Source of the DNA: Macrocybe gigantea
Taxonomy: Eukaryota > Basidiomycota > Agaricomycetes > Agaricales > Callistosporiaceae
NCBI GenBank assembly: GCA_011319805.1
Contig: SJRY01000262.1
Location: 1 to 10,532 of the forward strand
DNA: 10,532 bases
Reading direction: 5' to 3'
Positions 8,205 through 10,532 of the stretch are shown piece by piece (within the stretch, counting starts at the first letter, position 1; every line of letters starts with the position of its first letter). Both the position numbers and the translations under genes were made by a program. The notes under the pieces were generated by a model. The model was not told the DNA's origin. It was given only the letters and a program-made list of their open reading frames with translations, and ran no database searches.

Positions 8205-9452
8205 ATGTGTCATAGGACGCCAGAGTATGTTGATGACGTCTTGCATGCGAAAGTGAAAAACCTGGTGTACGTCTGCACCAAGCGCTCTGTCTTCCGACCG
8301 TCCTGATGCTCATCGCGAATAGGTCTGGCGCGATCGAACGGTCCATGTTGGAGAAGACTGAACCGACGATCAGCTATGAGAACTTTGTAAAAGATTTGGA
8401 CACGGGCGACTCGTTCACCACTTCCCTGATCGACATCCTTGTCAAAGTGAGTCTTCTAGCCTGTCACAATTGATCGCGGATGACTGAGTCTTCAATCTGT
8501 GTGTCGCGACAGGAACTGGCAGAACGAAGGACGCGTCGACCCTTAACGATCGCAGGCTCATAGCGGATCGCTCCGCCAAGAGCCTGCGGCTCCTGGCGAC
8601 GCCCCTCCGCATCTATCGCGACCGTTCGCATGGACGATACCACCACTCTGCGCGGCGTCCCGTCAACCTGACGGAGTACCTCACCGCGCGCCCAGCGAGA
8701 TGGACTTGGAGGAAGATGAAGATATCTTTGAGAGCATGCTTGACAATGGAAGCGCCGAGGCGCCCGGATCAATTCGGACCTCTTCGATGCCTATAGCAGC
8801 GGGCTGCAGGCACCGACCGTCAATCTGAATACTTCTTCGCCACCGTCGGAAGACCGCTCGTCATCGCCGCCCACGCAGTCGTCGAGCAGTCGCAGTGGGC
8901 CATGGTCAATGCCCCCATCCACCGTACCTATATCGTACCCCAGCTCGTCGCTGACGAGGCAGCCTTCGATCCGACGGCCCGCACGCTCAAGAACCGTCGA
9001 TTTCAATGACTTTACACATCGGCGTCGTTCGTCCATTAGGGAGCAGATGAGCGCCAGTGACCTGACGGAGCCGCGGGAGAACTCGTATCGCCGTGCACAA
9101 GCTGGCAGTCGATTCTTCCCCTTCAGCCGCCTGCGTCGCTTCGAGGTAGCTGAGCCATTCCCTTGGTCAGACGTGGCGGAGAACATCAATGCCAGCGGTT
9201 CGGACTATGAGCGGGAAACACACGCCCCGAGCCAAGCGTGTCAGGTGGTGCATCGTGGTCTGCTCCGACGCCTCCTCGGGTTCCTTTGCCGAGACTTCGG
9301 CGTGGCGGTTTGCGCGCGCCAGAGTCTATGCTGTCTCGTCATGCTTCGCCTGCTGTCGTGTCGTTTGATCATCTTTTACGCGTCCCAGGAGACCCCACCG
9401 ACCATCTGGTTACCCCACGCCAGGTTCTACCGATAACGAGACGTCGAGTTGA
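8205..9452 (+). CDS. Uncharacterised Ser/Arg/Pro-rich protein (frameshifted in about five places)
   Basis: I do not recognise this product. Exons are 8205-8266, 8323-8446 and 8513-about 9452, with introns GTACGT...AATAG and GTGAGT...ACAG in good fungal form. Assuming five single missing bases (near 8543, 8690, 8770, 9222 and 9421), the total is 377 codons including the stop, and frames agree throughout. The N-terminal part is compact and charged (EYVDDVLHAKVKNL, AIERSMLEKTEPTISYENF, SLIDILVKELAERRTRRPL, RSAKSLRLLATPLRIYRD). An acidic patch follows (MDLEEDEDIFESMLD, NSDLFDAYSSGL), then a long Ser/Pro-rich region with VDFNDFTHRRRSSIREQ, AGSRFFPFSRLRRFE and LRRGGLRAPESMLSRHASP. Serines next to arginines suggest kinase or 14-3-3 sites, which is inference. 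No signal peptide or membrane segment is seen. The segment 8630-8700 and the exact stop (9450-9452 preferred) are uncertain. Confidence 0.55.
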
Positions 9453-9734
9453 AGCATGCAAAATGAGTCTATGCAACAAACTGAGCATCTGTATGATTAC
9501 TTTTGTATATAACTGTTCCGTTTTTCGCCTTTTTTTTTCTCTTTGCTCTGGACATGTAGCGCTTTTCTTGTCGTCTTATCAAACCCATGGCGCGGATTTT
9601 CTTGGCTTTACTGCCTCATGTAGAACTTGAATGCAGCATTGTTTGAAAAATGCAACTTTGTTATGGAAGCAACACAGCCACACTGACGGATAGTCCAGTG
9701 GATTCTGAGATCATCGACCGACCTGGCAGCCCCC
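9453..9734. other. Tandem intergenic region upstream of the Tls1-like gene
   Basis: These 282 nt contain a T-rich stretch (around 9520-9541) that may belong to the 3' end of the previous gene. I see no RNA gene. The last 60-70 nt are open in other frames but have no recognisable protein. Confidence 0.4.
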
Positions 9735-10532
9735 ATGATCAAGAAACGACACGTCCCATCTCGCTTCGTGAGCTGTCCTTTGAAGAGGAAGATTGAGCCT
9801 AAGCCAGAAAATGAAGAAGAGGCCCTCTTGCCGTGGGTTGTTCTTCCGTTGCAGACACCATTCACGTTCTGACGCTTTGCACAACTCAGCTAGCGGACCT
9901 CATCGAACTGCGCAAGCTGAGGAAAGCACGACAAGCATTGATGTTGCCAAGCTGAACAAGGGAGACGCCAAAAAGAAGAAAAAGGCCGAGGAGCCTAGAG
10001 ACCAGGGTGGGCTGAGGAGACCGACGTTTAAGGATCATGAGGAGAGGAGTGAGTCTGCTCCCTATGTTTCTCGACGATTGAGTGCGTTTTGACTCCTTTT
10101 GCCTTTTGAACTTTAGTGATGAGACGAACAAGAAGCAAAAGCTAGAAAGGTCGTCCGGTCAACAACTTCACGCAGCAGACCAACGCTCTCGACGTTGACA
10201 AGCACATGTGGTCTAGTCGTCCTCTCGCGTCCCCAATATACTTTGTGTGCCGTTTCACATTCATTCTTATTCACTGTTAAACGCATACAGGATGGCTTTA
10301 CATTGAGGAGAACCTCAAGATTCGCAGCAAGCCTCGCGAAAATGCCGAGCAGCCTAAAGCCTCCCATAGACCCGCAGGATGCCCTGTACAGCCTCACAGA
10401 ACGATGGAGGATGGACAAGTCCAGGGCGCCACGGAGGAAGGACGTGACGAACAGCTTGAGCATGCTGACCGCGATTCCGGAAGTCGACTTGGGCATGGAG
10501 TGCGTCCGCTGTCTTTCCCTTTCTCCCGACGC
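9735..10532 (+). CDS. tls1: C9orf78/Tls1-family splicing-associated protein, 3' truncated, frameshifted
   Basis: This family (human C9orf78, fission yeast Tls1) acts with the spliceosomal helicase Brr2; Tls1 affects splicing of shelterin genes. Exons are 9735-9832, 9890-10048, 10117-10210 and 10291-10499, with a further donor GTGCGT at 10500. The rest lies beyond the window. Evidence in order: a basic start MIKKRHVPSRF, an acidic stretch PENEEEALLP, LADLIELRKLRKARQ then IDVAKLNKGD with a Lys run, GGLRRPTFKDHEER, NNFTQQTNALDVDKHM, YIEENLKIRSKPRENAEQ, PPIDPQDALYSLTERWRMDK and the family hallmark LSMLTAIPEVDLGM. Frame changes are needed near 9832 (a G at the donor), 9924 (GG to G), between about 10000 and 10120, near 10150, 10160 and 10298, and near 10340 (2 nt). 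An additional compensating pair near 9758/9793 is possible. Identity is secure; exon ends are approximate. Confidence 0.87.

Noticed and set aside
9238..9630. Continuation of the uncharacterised gene to the stop at 9628-9630
   Set aside because: After about 9440 the translation becomes Cys/Phe-rich and low quality over a T-rich 3' region. A single missing C near 9421 gives a natural stop at 9450-9452 and an exact multiple of three.
9735..9796. Open frame ending GAT TGA with SLRELSFEEED as the C-terminus of a separate gene
   Set aside because: The same bases are explained by the N-terminal region of the Tls1-like gene, which has a basic start, an acidic stretch and a fitting intron. No upstream exon for a separate gene was found.
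400..10499. Repeat-induced point mutation or transposon damage
   Set aside because: The lesions are small indels, not C-to-T changes, and no terminal repeats, transposase or target duplications were seen.

Overview
This window looks like a gene-dense segment of a filamentous basidiomycete (probably agaricomycete) nuclear genome. The protein-coding regions are interrupted by very short spliceosomal introns (21 complete ones traced, 53-86 nt), intergenic gaps are 96-282 nt, and the proteins read as fungal versions of eukaryotic housekeeping factors. I see no bacterial features, no CRISPR, no transposon, and no rRNA or tRNA.

Layout, left to right: (1) 1-399, upstream region with one weak minus-strand ORF; (2) 400-1534 (+), general transcription factor TFIIB; (3) 1759-2949 (-), ribosome-biogenesis factor RRS1, convergent with TFIIB; (4) 3076-4496 (+), TFIID/SAGA histone-fold subunit TAF12, divergent from RRS1 across a 126-nt gap; (5) 4695-5857 (-), TIP41, the PP2A/TOR regulator; (6) 6000-8108 (+), cytoplasmic dynein light intermediate chain, divergent from TIP41; (7) 8205-about 9452 (+), an unrecognised Ser/Arg/Pro-rich protein; (8) 9735 to the window end (+), a C9orf78/Tls1-family splicing-associated factor, cut off by the window edge. 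The genes act in separate core processes (Pol II initiation, 60S biogenesis, TOR/PP2A signalling, dynein transport, splicing). They do not form one pathway or a dedicated cluster.

The strongest unusual signal is that nearly every gene can be read end to end only if small missing bases are assumed. I place about 25 frame changes. Almost all behave as 1- or 2-base deletions, most in short G or C runs, while the amino-acid motifs on both sides stay intact. TIP41 alone has none in 969 coding nt. This fits uncorrected indel errors in the assembly better than real pseudogenes. The other notable signal is three introns with GC rather than GT donors among 21, one of them flanked by a 9-nt direct repeat. 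I found no convincing new multi-gene system here. The best candidate for something undescribed is the uncharacterised gene at 8205-9452.
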